The notes: generated from the letters alone by a model not told the origin. Counted from the stretch's first letter, positions 49,401-57,872 are shown. The stretch is DNA of 64,000 nt from Pseudomonas brassicacearum subsp. brassicacearum (GCF_008801605.1 NZ_VZPJ01000001.1:310001-374000); one strand, 5' to 3'. A program made the numbers and translations.

Positions 49401-49550
49401 GCGATTGCCACGGGCGCCAGTTCGGCAAGCCAGCAGGCCATCGGTACCGGAGTGATCGGCGGGATGATCACCGCGACACTGGCGGTGGTGTTTGTGCCGG
49501 TGTTTTTTGTGGTGGTGATGAAGCGCGTGAGGCGTGTTGATCCCAAGTGA
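46455..49550 (+). CDS. RND efflux pump permease (HAE1, AcrB/MexB type)
   Basis: A 1031-residue pump, the normal length for the family. It starts 'MPQFFIDRPVFAWVVALFIL'. The proton-relay 'GILVDDAIVVVENVER' with Asp-Asp is near residues 400-415, and 'IGLITIIGLSAKNAILIIEFAK' with the conserved Lys lies in the second half. It exports amphiphilic drugs or metabolites from the periplasm or membrane. No OprM-type outer-membrane factor gene follows, so a channel encoded elsewhere must be used. Confidence 0.9.
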   Translation: MPQFFIDRPVFAWVVALFILLAGILAIPQLPVAQYPVVAPPQIEIYTVYPGASAQTVDESVVSLIEEELNGTDNLLYFESQSSLGSATITATFQPGTNPELAQVDVQNRLKAVESRLPQAVTQQGLQVDKVSAGFLLLITLTSSDGKLDDVALSDYLARNVMNEIKRLDGVGKAQLYGAERAMRIWIDPQKLVGFNLTPADVNAAIVAQNAQVSAGSLGDLPSRSTQEITATIVVKGQLNTPQEFADIVLKANPDGSTVRIADVARVEIGSQEYQFSTRLNGKPSTAVAVQLSPGANALNTATLVRNKMDELSRYFPAGVEYKIPYDTSPFVKVSITKVIYTLGEAMLLVFAVMFLFLQNIRYTLIPTLVVPVALMGTFATMLALGFSINVLTMFGMVLAIGILVDDAIVVVENVERIMAQEGLSPKEATRKAMGQITGAIIGITLVLVAVFIPMAFMQGSVGVIYQQFSLSMATSILFSAFLALTLTPALCATLLKPVAKGDHHAKSGFFGMFNRGFDRFGERYQGWVAHAVKRSGRYLLIYGVLLVGMGLLFSRLPSSFLPVEDQGYTITDIQLPPGASKSRTVQVVEQIEAHNAGEPGVGDSTIILGFSFSGSGQNAALAFTTLKDWSQRGADDSAASIADRANLALSQIKDAMAFSVLPPPVDGLGTSSGFEFRLQDRGGLDHATLMQARSELLAAANKSPMLMNVRESALAEAPQVQLEVDRKQANALGISFADVGSVLSTAVGSTYINDFPNQGRMQRVVVQAEGDQRSQVEDLLKIHVRNNSGKMVPLSAFVQARWTQGPAQLTRYNGYPAVSISGEPAPGYSTGQAMAEIERLVALGPTGLGQEWTGLSLQERLSGSQAPILLGLSLLVVFLCLAALYESWSIPTSVLLVVPLGVLGAVLAVSLRGMPNDVFFKIGLITIIGLSAKNAILIIEFAKSLYDEGHDLIDATLQAARLRLRPIIMTSLAFILGVVPLAIATGASSASQQAIGTGVIGGMITATLAVVFVPVFFVVVMKRVRRVDPK

Positions 49551-49560
49551 GGTTAAGCCA

Positions 49561-49672
49561 GACCATCGCTATCGCGAGCAAGCTCGCTCCCACAGGGGCC
49601 TGCGGGGCACATGAATTGTGTGCCTGCCGAAGATCCAATGTGGGAGCGAGCTTGCTCGCGATAGCAGTGGTC
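49561..49672. repeat. REPIN
   Basis: Inverted REP units of the 'gcgagcaagctcgctccca' type at 49561-49594 and 49639-49672, with 'gaccatcgctatcgcgag' inverted at the far end. It lies between the convergent RND pump and FAH-family genes. Confidence 0.85.
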
Positions 49673-49683
49673 CGGTCTAGCCC

Positions 49684-50532
49684 TCAGTCCGCCTGCACCG
49701 TGACCTGGCGCTGCTCGCCCAAGCCCTGGATTCCCAGGCGCATGGTCTGGCCCGGACGCAGGAACACCGGGTTGGGCTTGATGCCCAAGCCGACGCCGGG
49801 CGGCGTGCCGGTGGAGATCACATCCCCAGGTTGCAGGCTCATGCAGCGGCTCAGGTAGGCAATCAGTTGCGGCACGCTGAAGATCAGCGTTCGGGTATTG
49901 CCGTTCTGATAGCGGTGTCCGTCGACCTCCAGCCACAGGTCCAGCGTATGCGGGTCGGCGATTTCGTCCCGGGTCACCAACCACGGCCCAAGGGGACCGA
50001 AGGTGTCAAAGCCTTTGCCCTTGTCCCAAGTACCGCCGCGCTCCAGTTGCCACTCGCGCTCGGACACATCGTTGATGACGCAGTAGCCGGCGACATGCTC
50101 CAGGGCGTTCGCTTCGTCGATGTAGCGCCCGCCTTTCCCGATGACCACGCCCAGCTCGACTTCCCAGTCGGTCTTGAGCGAGCCGCGCGGGATCTGGATG
50201 TCGTCGTTCGGCCCGCAGATGGCACTGGTCCACTTATTGAAGATGATCGGCTCTTTTGGCACCTCCATGTTCGACTCGGCCGCATGGTCGGCGTAGTTCA
50301 GGCCGATGCAGATGAATTTGCCGACCTGGCCGACACAGGCTCCGATCCGTGGCTGGCCGGCCACGATCGGCAAGCTGCGCGGGTCGAGGGCGGCGAGCGT
50401 TGCCAGGCTATCCGGGCCGAGAACCAGCCCGGCGATGTCCGGCACATGGGCCGAGAGGTCGCGGATCTGATTGTCGGCATCCAACAGCCCGGGTTTTTCC
50501 GAACCTTTTTCGCCGTAGCGCAATAGTTTCAT
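49684..50532 (-). CDS. Fumarylacetoacetate hydrolase-family protein, 2,4-dioxo-acid hydrolase-like
   Basis: A 282-residue FAH-fold enzyme. 'FICIGLNYADHAAESNM', 'IFNKWTSAICGPND', the metal-binding 'DWEVELGVVIGKGG' and 'GDVISTGTPPGVGLG' match the branch that includes 2,4-diketo-3-deoxy-L-fuconate hydrolase. It lies 31 bases after an SDR of the ketodeoxy-acid dehydrogenase type. Together they could oxidise a 2-keto-3-deoxy sugar acid at C4 and split the dioxo acid into pyruvate and a hydroxy acid (glycolate for pentonates, lactate for deoxyhexonates). Confidence 0.85.
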   Translation of the reverse strand: MKLLRYGEKGSEKPGLLDADNQIRDLSAHVPDIAGLVLGPDSLATLAALDPRSLPIVAGQPRIGACVGQVGKFICIGLNYADHAAESNMEVPKEPIIFNKWTSAICGPNDDIQIPRGSLKTDWEVELGVVIGKGGRYIDEANALEHVAGYCVINDVSEREWQLERGGTWDKGKGFDTFGPLGPWLVTRDEIADPHTLDLWLEVDGHRYQNGNTRTLIFSVPQLIAYLSRCMSLQPGDVISTGTPPGVGLGIKPNPVFLRPGQTMRLGIQGLGEQRQVTVQAD

Positions 50533-50563
50533 GTCGTGCTCCTGCTCAAGTGAAGACCGGGGT

Positions 50564-51304
50564 TCAGATGCTCATGCCACCGTCGATGATGTGGATGGCA
50601 CCCGTGGTGTAGGCGCACGCATCGCTGCCCAGGTACAACGCCAACTGCGCGATCTCTTCAGTGTGGCCGATGCGGCCCATGGGCTGGCGGTCGAGAAATT
50701 GCCGGTAGACCTGTGCCTCATCGACGCCCTGCTGCGCGGCCTGGTCAGCAATGCGCTGGCGCAACGAGGGGGAATCCACGGTGCCCGGACAGATCGCGTT
50801 GCAACGGATGCCTTGGCTGACGAAGTCGATGGCGACGGCCTTGGTCAGGCCCACTACCGCGGCCTTGCTGGTGGCATAGGCGAAGCGATTGGGCACGCCC
50901 TTGACGCTGGAGGCCACCGACGACATGTTGATGATCGAACCGCCGCCACGGGCCAGCATGCCCGGCAGGAACGCACGGATCATCCGGTACATGGCCGTGA
51001 CATTGAGGTCCATCGAACGTGCCCAGGCGGCCTCGTCGCAGTCGAGGATGTTGCCGCTGTGTACGAAGCCTGCGCAGTTGAACAGCACGTCGAGCCCACC
51101 GATGCGCTCGCAGGCGGCGCTGATGGCAACGGGCGACGTGACGTCCAGGGTCATGGCGGTGATCCCTTCGATCCCCGCCAGTGCGTGGATATCGATGTCA
51201 GTGGCGAACACCTCGGCACCGGCCCGGGCGAAGGCAATGGCGCTGGCCAAGCCTATGCCCTGCCCCGCTGCCGTGACCAGTACGCGCTTGTTTTGTAGGT
51301 TCAT
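50564..51304 (-). CDS. SDR dehydrogenase, 2-keto-3-deoxy sugar-acid dehydrogenase-like
   Basis: A 246-residue SDR. The cofactor motif is 'TAAGQGIG', and the catalytic Ser ('INMSSVAS') and 'YATSK' are intact. 'GGLDVLFNCAGFVHSGNILD' and 'DRQPMGRIGHTEEIAQLALYL' resemble the 2-keto-3-deoxy-L-fuconate 4-dehydrogenase group. The start at 51304 overlaps the MFS stop by four bases (ATGA). It is co-transcribed with the MFS carrier and the FAH-family hydrolase. Confidence 0.85.
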   Translation of the reverse strand: MNLQNKRVLVTAAGQGIGLASAIAFARAGAEVFATDIDIHALAGIEGITAMTLDVTSPVAISAACERIGGLDVLFNCAGFVHSGNILDCDEAAWARSMDLNVTAMYRMIRAFLPGMLARGGGSIINMSSVASSVKGVPNRFAYATSKAAVVGLTKAVAIDFVSQGIRCNAICPGTVDSPSLRQRIADQAAQQGVDEAQVYRQFLDRQPMGRIGHTEEIAQLALYLGSDACAYTTGAIHIIDGGMSI

Positions 51305-52683
51305 GCGGTCTCCAGTTGGGCTGCCGTGGTGGCGTGCTTGGGTGTCCTGCCGAGCATCGAGGCGGGAATGGCCAGGATCAGTCCACCGCTGACCAAAAGA
51401 CACAAGGCTAATACATAGGTGCCGTTGTTGATGTTGCCCGTGAGGGTCTCGGCCACGGCGGTGATCATCGAACCGGTGAAACCCGACAGGTTGCCGATGG
51501 CGTTGATCATGCCAATCCCGGCTGCGGCGGCGACGCCCGACAGCACGGTGCCCGGCAGGGTCCAGAAAATCGGCATCAGGCTGAGGATCCCCGAAGCGGA
51601 GACGCTGAGAAAGAGCACGGACAACACCAGGTTGTCGGCGAAGAACGCGCTGAGGATCAGGCCGGCGCCGCCAATGAACGCCGGAATTGCCGCGTGCAGG
51701 CGCCGCTCACCGGTGCGGTTGGAGTGCCGGGCGTTGAGCAGCATCACCACCACTGCCACCGAGTAAGGAATGGCGGTCAGCAAACCGATGTGCAAGCTGT
51801 TGGTGATGCCGGTGCTCTTGATGATCGACGGCATCCAGAACGCCAGGCCATAGAAGCCGGTGTTGAAGGTCAGCAGGATCAATACCAGCAACCACACCCG
51901 CGGGTTGAGGAACACTTCGCTCAAGCGCGTGGCCTTGCCCTGGTTGTCGGTTTGCAGGTTGGCCTTGAGCAGGGCTTTTTCCGCGACAGAAAGCCATTTG
52001 GCTTTGTCGATGTTGTCGGCCAGGCAGACGATCACCACGAACGCCATGATGATCGAAGGAATGCCTTCGATCAGCAACATCCATTGCCAGCCAGACAGGC
52101 CATGCACCCCTTGCATGCTGTTCATCAGCCAACCGGAGAGTATCCCGCCCAGGGTCAGGCTGACCGGCAACGCCAGCAGGAACCCGGACATCACCCGGCT
52201 CTGCCGATGGGTCGGGAACCAGTAGTTGAGGTACAGGATCACGCCAGGGAAGAAGCCCGCTTCACAGATGCCCAACAGGAAACGCAGCACATAGAACATC
52301 GTGCTCGATTCGAGGTGGAAGAAAGCCGCCAGCGGCACGGTGTAGGCCACGGCCATGGACACCACCGCCCAGGTCAGCATGATCCGGGCAATCCAGAACC
52401 GCGCGCCAAAGCGATGCAGCAACAGGTTGCTGGGGACTTCGAAGAGGAAATAGCCCCAGAAAAACATACTGGCGCCCAAGGCATATACGGTGTTGCTGAA
52501 CTGCAGCTCGTTGAGCATGTCGAGCTTGGCGAACCCGATGTTCACCCGATCGAGGTACGCCGCCATGTAGCACAACAGCAGGACCGGAAGGATGCGCCAG
52601 ATGACCTTGCGGTAGGTCCGGTCTTCGAAATCCAATTCGCAGGCGGGAGCCTGCGCGGGCAACTGCTCGGAGATGGTTTGCAT
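51301..52683 (-). CDS. MFS sugar-acid transporter (ACS family)
   Basis: A 460-residue carrier with about 12 membrane segments. 'YMAAYLDRVNIGFAKLDML', 'GYFLFEVPSNLLLHRFGAR' and 'GICEAGFFPGVILYLNYWFP' are family hallmarks. It is the first gene of the minus-strand arm of the pentonate locus, with a T-N11-A box about 120 bases upstream. It probably imports a pentonate such as xylonate or arabinonate. Confidence 0.9.
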   Translation of the reverse strand: MQTISEQLPAQAPACELDFEDRTYRKVIWRILPVLLLCYMAAYLDRVNIGFAKLDMLNELQFSNTVYALGASMFFWGYFLFEVPSNLLLHRFGARFWIARIMLTWAVVSMAVAYTVPLAAFFHLESSTMFYVLRFLLGICEAGFFPGVILYLNYWFPTHRQSRVMSGFLLALPVSLTLGGILSGWLMNSMQGVHGLSGWQWMLLIEGIPSIIMAFVVIVCLADNIDKAKWLSVAEKALLKANLQTDNQGKATRLSEVFLNPRVWLLVLILLTFNTGFYGLAFWMPSIIKSTGITNSLHIGLLTAIPYSVAVVVMLLNARHSNRTGERRLHAAIPAFIGGAGLILSAFFADNLVLSVLFLSVSASGILSLMPIFWTLPGTVLSGVAAAAGIGMINAIGNLSGFTGSMITAVAETLTGNINNGTYVLALCLLVSGGLILAIPASMLGRTPKHATTAAQLETA

Positions 52684-52800
52684 GAGGTAACCCCTGATTG
52701 TTTTTATTGGGTCACGTCGAATGAGCGAATCATCCGGCGATTGAACGAGGACTCTACTGTCGGGAAGCGATTCTTTCCCAATGGCATTTTTGGATTAGTT

Positions 52801-52817
52801 GATAACGATGCGTTATC
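52801..52817. promoter_or_regulatory. LysR-type operator box upstream of the MFS operon
   Basis: GATAAC-N5-GTTATC, a perfect palindrome extended here to seven-base arms, contains the LysR T-N11-A signature. An element of the same format recurs at 53929-53945 in front of xylX. Confidence 0.75.
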
Positions 52818-52854
52818 GAAATGATCTTCAGACCCATGGAACCTGTGACGAGTC

Positions 52855-52948
52855 ATCTGTGGGAGCAAGGCTTGCCCGCGATGAAGACGACGCGGTCTGA
52901 GGGGAAACGAGGCGCCTGCATCGCGGGCAAGCCTTGCTCCCACAGATT
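52855..52948. repeat. REPIN-like inverted repeat
   Basis: 'atctgtgggagcaaggcttg' with 'cccgcgatg' (52855-52883) is inverted at 52919-52948. It is a Pseudomonas REP variant between the MFS promoter and the 3' end of the LysR gene. Confidence 0.8.
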
Positions 52949-52958
52949 CATACTGCCC

Positions 52959-53909
52959 TTAAGCGGGCTGCATGGCGGCCAGGCGCGCGTTGTCCTTGAG
53001 GATCTCGGCGAACTCCAGCGCCGCGCCCACCAACGGCTCATCCTTGCGCGTGAGGATGCCGTAATCCTGCGGCGCCAGGTGCAGTGGGGTATCGAGGGTC
53101 TTGAGCTGACCGCTTTCGAGCAGCGGGTCGACCATTGCATTGGGCAGCATGCCGATCATGGGCCCGCGCTGCAGCACTTGGAGGAAGGTCTGCATGGAAA
53201 TGGTGTCGATGGTATTGCGCGGCATTCCTACGCCAGCCTCGGCGAAGGCCAACTCCATGCGTGCGCGAATCGGTGTGCCGACCGGATAGAGAATCCACGG
53301 CAAGTCCACCAGTTGCTGCAAGGAGACCGGACCCGCGCCAGCCAACGGATGGCGGTAGTTGACCACAATGCAGAACGGTTCCGGGGCCAACGGCTGGAAG
53401 TCATAGCGCTGCTGCTGGCTTTGATCGGTAAAACGGGCCACCGCCAGGTCGAGCGTCTTCTCTTCAAGCATCTCCATCAGGTGGTTACTGGTCTGCTCCA
53501 CCACTTCAATCGACAGCAACGGCCAGCGCTGCTTGATCTGCAGGATCGCCTCGGGCAAAGCCACCGCAGTGGCGGCAAAGATCCCGCCGACCTTGAGAAA
53601 GCCGTGGCCGCCCTCGCGCAAGCTGCTGATCTGTTCGACGAACGAGCGCGCATCATTCAAGGCAATCTGCGCATACCGCAGTACGTGTTCGCCCACGGCC
53701 GTGGGCGGCATGCTCCGTGGCAGCCGTTCGAACAAGGCAAAGCCGAGCAGGCTTTCGATTTCCTTGAGCATCTTGCTGATGGCCGGCTGGCTGAGGTTCA
53801 TCTGCTGCGCCGCCAGGTGCATGTTGCGGGTGCGCCCCAACGTGTCGATCAGCAGCAAGTGGCGGAACTTGAGCCAGCCGCAGAAGCTGGAGAAGGACAG
53901 ATCTGACAT
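52959..53909 (-). CDS. LysR-family transcriptional regulator of the pentonate locus
   Basis: A 316-residue LysR regulator. The N-terminal helix-turn-helix 'HLAAQQMNLSQPAISKMLKE' is near residues 31-50, and the effector domain has 'GMPRNTIDTISMQTFLQVLQRG'. It is related to GbpR-type regulators of sugar-acid genes. It lies between the MFS-SDR-hydrolase operon and xylX-xylD. A T-N11-A box lies in its own divergent promoter with xylX and another before the MFS gene, so it probably controls both arms. Confidence 0.9.
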   Translation of the reverse strand: MSDLSFSSFCGWLKFRHLLLIDTLGRTRNMHLAAQQMNLSQPAISKMLKEIESLLGFALFERLPRSMPPTAVGEHVLRYAQIALNDARSFVEQISSLREGGHGFLKVGGIFAATAVALPEAILQIKQRWPLLSIEVVEQTSNHLMEMLEEKTLDLAVARFTDQSQQQRYDFQPLAPEPFCIVVNYRHPLAGAGPVSLQQLVDLPWILYPVGTPIRARMELAFAEAGVGMPRNTIDTISMQTFLQVLQRGPMIGMLPNAMVDPLLESGQLKTLDTPLHLAPQDYGILTRKDEPLVGAALEFAEILKDNARLAAMQPA

Positions 53910-53928
53910 GGCTATTCCTCAGGCCGGC

Positions 53929-53945
53929 GATAACCCGACGTTATC
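53929..53945. promoter_or_regulatory. LysR-type operator box between lysR and xylX
   Basis: GATAAC-CCGAC-GTTATC, arms identical to the 52801-52817 box and with the same five-base spacer. It lies 20 bases from the LysR start and 78 bases before xylX. Confidence 0.75.
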
Positions 53946-54022
53946 AAATACTGAATATATCTCATTGGAGTTTATCGAGCGGCCACCCTAGCGTGAAGGC
54001 TTTACGAACAGGAAGACTGGCC

Positions 54023-55204
54023 ATGTCGCTACTGCTTACTCCCGAGAACACCCTGCCCGTCGATGGCGTGGCCGGAACCCTGATTGGACGTGCCTGGGTG
54101 CCAGGCCGGATCGCCGGGCCTTCGCCCATTGCGTTGCGCAGCGACGGCGTGTTCGATCTCTCGGATCGTTTTGCGACATTGAGTGATCTGCTGGAAACCG
54201 AATCGCCGCTGGCCGCCGTGCGACAGACGCCCGGCACCTTCATCGCCAGTGTCGAAGCCCTGCTGGCCAACACCGGCCCTGATGCCGACCCGAGCAAGCC
54301 GTCGCTGTTGCCGCCACTGGACTTGCAAGTGATCAAGGCCGCTGGCGTGACCTTCGCCGCCAGCATGATCGAGCGTGTGATCGAGGAACAGGCCGGCGGC
54401 GATGCCGCGAAGGCCGAAGCCGTACGCGCCACGGTGCACAGCGTGATCGGCGACAACCTGCGCACGATCGTGCCGGGCTCCGAGCAAGCCATGCGCCTGA
54501 AGGCCCTGCTCATCGAACAGGGCATGTGGTCGCAGTACCTGGAGGTTGGCATCGGCCCGGATGCGGAGATCTTCACCAAGGCACCGGTCCTGGCCGCCGT
54601 GGGCAGCGGCAGCCGCATCGGCATTCATCCGATATCGCAATGGAACAACCCGGAACCGGAAGTGGTGCTGGCGGTGAACAGCCGTGGCCAGATCCACGGC
54701 GCCAGCCTGGGCAACGACGTCAACCTGCGGGACATCGAAGGCCGCAGTGCGCTGTTGCTGAGCAAGGCCAAGGACAACAACGCCTCCTGCGCCATCGGGC
54801 CGTTCATTCGCCTGTTTGACGAACACTTCAGCCTGGATGATGTAAGGGATTGCGTGGTCGATCTTCAGGTACAAGGCGAGGATGGCTATCGCCTGCACGG
54901 CTCCAGCTCCATGAGCCAGATCAGCCGCGACCCGCAGGACCTGGCAGGCCAGACGCTCAACGCCAATCACCAATACCCGGATGGTTTTGTGCTGTTTCTC
55001 GGTACCCTGTTCGCCCCCACCGAAGACCGTGATCATGCCGGCAGCGGTTTCACCCACAAACGCGGGGACGTGGTCAGCATCAGCAGCCCGTTGCTCGGAA
55101 GCCTGCATAACCAGGTGACCCACAGCTGCGATGCCGCCCCCTGGACCTTTGGTGTCAGCGCCTTGCTGCGTAACCTCGCCGCCCGAGGACTGCTGGACCG
55201 CTAA
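54023..55204 (+). CDS. xylX: 2-keto-3-deoxy-D-pentonate dehydratase (XylX-like, FAH family)
   Basis: A 393-residue protein. 'SQYLEVGIGPDAEIFTKAPV', 'NNPEPEVVLAVNSRG', 'LGNDVNLRDIEGRSALLLSKAKDNNASCAIGPF' (residues about 239-271) and 'AKPWTFG'-like 'AAPWTFGVSALLRNLAARGL' match Caulobacter XylX, which dehydrates 2-keto-3-deoxy-D-xylonate to 2-oxoglutarate semialdehyde. The ATG at 54023 with AGGAAG upstream is chosen over 53993. xylD follows after 49 bases. No semialdehyde dehydrogenase gene is in the locus. Confidence 0.85.
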   Translation: MSLLLTPENTLPVDGVAGTLIGRAWVPGRIAGPSPIALRSDGVFDLSDRFATLSDLLETESPLAAVRQTPGTFIASVEALLANTGPDADPSKPSLLPPLDLQVIKAAGVTFAASMIERVIEEQAGGDAAKAEAVRATVHSVIGDNLRTIVPGSEQAMRLKALLIEQGMWSQYLEVGIGPDAEIFTKAPVLAAVGSGSRIGIHPISQWNNPEPEVVLAVNSRGQIHGASLGNDVNLRDIEGRSALLLSKAKDNNASCAIGPFIRLFDEHFSLDDVRDCVVDLQVQGEDGYRLHGSSSMSQISRDPQDLAGQTLNANHQYPDGFVLFLGTLFAPTEDRDHAGSGFTHKRGDVVSISSPLLGSLHNQVTHSCDAAPWTFGVSALLRNLAARGLLDR

Positions 55205-55253
55205 AACGCCACGACCGTGACCGATTCATCCAATTACAAGAGAGAAATGAATC

Positions 55254-57038
55254 ATGAGTGACACGTCAAAACGCCGCCTGCGCAGCGAGCAATGGTTCAA
55301 TGACCCTGCCCACGCGGACATGACCGCCCTGTATGTCGAACGCTACATGAACTACGGGATGACCCGCGAAGAGCTGCAGTCGGGACGCCCGATCATCGGC
55401 ATCGCCCAGACCGGCAGCGACCTGACGCCCTGCAACCGTCATCACCTGGAACTGGCACAACGGGTCAAGGCCGGCATCCGTGATGCCGGCGGCATTCCCA
55501 TGGAATTCCCGGTACACCCGATCGCCGAACAGTCGCGCCGCCCCACCGCCGCGCTGGACCGCAACCTGGCGTACCTGGGGCTGGTGGAGATTCTTCACGG
55601 TTACCCATTGGACGGCGTGGTGCTCACCACCGGCTGCGACAAGACCACCCCGGCCTGCCTGATGGCCGCGGCGACCACCGACCTGCCGGCCATTGTCCTG
55701 TCCGGCGGGCCGATGCTCGACGGTCACCACAAGGGCGAGCTGATCGGCTCGGGCACCGTGCTCTGGCATGCGCGCAACCTGATGGCCGCCGGCGAGATCG
55801 ACTACGAAGGCTTCATGGAAATGACCACCGCGGCATCGCCGTCGGTGGGTCACTGCAACACCATGGGCACCGCCTTGTCGATGAACGCCCTGGCCGAAGC
55901 CCTGGGCATGTCCCTGCCCGGTTGCGCGAGCATCCCGGCGCCCTATCGCGAGCGCGGGCAAATGGCTTATGCCACCGGCAAGCGCATCTGCGAACTGGTG
56001 CTGCAAGACATTCGCCCGTCACAAATCATGACCCGCCAAGCCTTCGAGAACGCCATCGCCGTCGCCTCGGCCCTGGGTGCTTCGAGTAACTGCCCGCCGC
56101 ACCTGATCGCCATCGCCCGGCACATGGGCGTCGAGCTGAGCCTGGAGGACTGGCAACGGATTGGCGAGGACGTGCCGCTGCTGGTCAATTGCATGCCGGC
56201 GGGCAAGTACCTGGGTGAAGGGTTCCATCGGGCTGGAGGCGTGCCAGCGGTCATGCACGAACTGCAAAAAGCCGGGCGCCTGCATGAAGACTGCGCCACG
56301 GTCAGCGGCAGGACCATCGGCGAAATCGTCGGCAGCAGCCTGACCAGCAACACCGATGTGATCCATCCCTTCGATACCCCGCTCAAGCACCGGGCCGGCT
56401 TCATCGTGCTCAGCGGCAATTTCTTCGACAGCGCGATCATGAAGATGTCGGTGGTGGGCGAAGCGTTTCGCAAGACCTACCTGTCCGAGCCCGGCGCCGA
56501 GAATAGCTTTGAAGCCCGGGCCATCGTGTTCGAAGGACCAGAGGACTACCACGCCCGCATCGACGACCCGGCGCTGGACATCGACGAGCGCTGCATCCTG
56601 GTCATTCGCGGTGTCGGCACGGTGGGCTATCCCGGCAGCGCCGAGGTGGTGAACATGGCCCCGCCGGCCGCGCTAATCAAACAAGGCATCGACTCCCTGC
56701 CCTGCCTCGGCGACGGTCGCCAGAGCGGCACTTCGGCGAGCCCATCGATCCTCAACATGTCCCCGGAAGCGGCCGTGGGCGGCGGCCTGGCGTTGCTGAA
56801 AACCAACGACCGGCTGAAAGTGGACCTCAATACCCGCACCGTGAACCTGCTGATCGACGACGCCGAGATGGCCCAGCGCCGACGCGAATGGACGCCGAAT
56901 ATTCCGCCTTCGCAAACGCCCTGGCAGGAGCTGTACCGGCAATTGGTGGGACAGCTTTCCACCGGGGGTTGCCTGGAGCCGGCCACGTTGCACCTGCGGG
57001 TGATTGCTCGTAGTGGTGAGCCGCGTCATTCGCACTGA
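55254..57038 (+). CDS. xylD: Pentonate dehydratase of the IlvD/Edd family (XylD-like)
   Basis: A 594-residue Fe-S dehydratase, the length of Caulobacter D-xylonate dehydratase and alike to its end ('PRHSH'). Candidate cluster ligands are Cys60 ('LTPCNRHH'), Cys128 ('TTGCDKTTP') and Cys201 ('GHCNTMGT'). It should convert D-xylonate (possibly also L-arabinonate) to the 2-keto-3-deoxy acid. It is co-directional with xylX and under the same LysR box. Confidence 0.9.
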   Translation: MSDTSKRRLRSEQWFNDPAHADMTALYVERYMNYGMTREELQSGRPIIGIAQTGSDLTPCNRHHLELAQRVKAGIRDAGGIPMEFPVHPIAEQSRRPTAALDRNLAYLGLVEILHGYPLDGVVLTTGCDKTTPACLMAAATTDLPAIVLSGGPMLDGHHKGELIGSGTVLWHARNLMAAGEIDYEGFMEMTTAASPSVGHCNTMGTALSMNALAEALGMSLPGCASIPAPYRERGQMAYATGKRICELVLQDIRPSQIMTRQAFENAIAVASALGASSNCPPHLIAIARHMGVELSLEDWQRIGEDVPLLVNCMPAGKYLGEGFHRAGGVPAVMHELQKAGRLHEDCATVSGRTIGEIVGSSLTSNTDVIHPFDTPLKHRAGFIVLSGNFFDSAIMKMSVVGEAFRKTYLSEPGAENSFEARAIVFEGPEDYHARIDDPALDIDERCILVIRGVGTVGYPGSAEVVNMAPPAALIKQGIDSLPCLGDGRQSGTSASPSILNMSPEAAVGGGLALLKTNDRLKVDLNTRTVNLLIDDAEMAQRRREWTPNIPPSQTPWQELYRQLVGQLSTGGCLEPATLHLRVIARSGEPRHSH

Positions 57039-57146
57039 CAACAGCCAACTCAGTATCGCTTCCGCGCATCGGGCCGTGGAGCGATGCTCCAGGCTTGCAG
57101 GCCCGAATGCTTTCAAGCCAAGTCTGCAAGCACGACCTCCCCTTGC

Positions 57147-57614
57147 CTACACCCGATCTATCCGCCCCGAGTAACACCCCTGCTTAGCATTGTGAACGTG
57201 GATGTAACTGACCTCAGGATTGGCAAACATCCGGCTGATCACAGGCTCTATTGCCTGTCCGTCCACCACATCGGCATCAAGCATCATCCCCTCCTCGGAA
57301 AAAGCACGCAGGGACAGTAGTCGGATGCGCATGACCTCGGGCACTTGGTTGACGGCGTCGTAAGCCTGGGGCGCCCCCTCTCGGATGAAAATCGCATGGG
57401 AGGCGCGATACGGCGAGTTGGCCGGCTGACTGACATGGTTCAGTAAGAGCATGCGTTGCCCCAGCTCCGCATCTTTCATTTCTATGCGATCAGGAAAGCC
57501 TGGCTGGCAGTCAACGACATAACGCCTTATCCCCCGCGAGGCGAGTGCTTCATCGGACAATCCAAACAGCGCGCGGAATGGATCGGGGGCAAGGCCTGTG
57601 ATGCGAAAGTTCAT
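57147..57614 (-). CDS. DUF1203 family protein
   Basis: A 155-residue protein starting 'MNFRITGLAPDPFRALFGL', with 'RRYVVDCQPGFPDRIEM', 'GQRMLLLNHVSQPANSPYRASHAIFIREG' and a C-terminal 'VSYIHVHNAKQGCYSGRI'. I recognise the DUF1203 family; no function is established. The ATG at 57614 with AGAGGTG upstream is chosen over 57755. It is a single gene, convergent with xylD. The following gap to 57872 holds only an AGAACC-N8-GGTTCT inverted repeat (57660-57679). Confidence 0.8.
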   Translation of the reverse strand: MNFRITGLAPDPFRALFGLSDEALASRGIRRYVVDCQPGFPDRIEMKDAELGQRMLLLNHVSQPANSPYRASHAIFIREGAPQAYDAVNQVPEVMRIRLLSLRAFSEEGMMLDADVVDGQAIEPVISRMFANPEVSYIHVHNAKQGCYSGRIDRV

Positions 57615-57872
57615 GATGGGCACCTCTTGATGTGAGTGCCTAGAAGAGAACACCTGGGCAGAACCCGCTATCCGGTTCTTGCGGCGAAAATCAAATGACA
57701 CCGCATGCATCCGGAGGTTGGCACGTGAGAGCGTTCCACGGCGTCGATTGTTCACGGTTATTGAATTCAGATGGCAACTCGGCAGGGTTTATCTCCAGGG
57801 CCCAAACAAGAAAAATGCGCGCCATGGGCTGTTCGCCCGACCCAGTCTGTTTCACACCCACGGAGCAAACCG

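Noticed and set aside
46455..49683. Lack of an outer-membrane channel gene after the RND pump considered as a deletion
   Set aside because: Many RND pairs in pseudomonads use a shared channel encoded elsewhere, and a normal REPIN and convergent gene follow without signs of rearrangement.
57615..57872. Short plus-strand frames between the DUF1203 gene and the tautomerase
   Set aside because: No ribosome-binding site or recognisable sequence; they overlap the start of the tautomerase in another frame.
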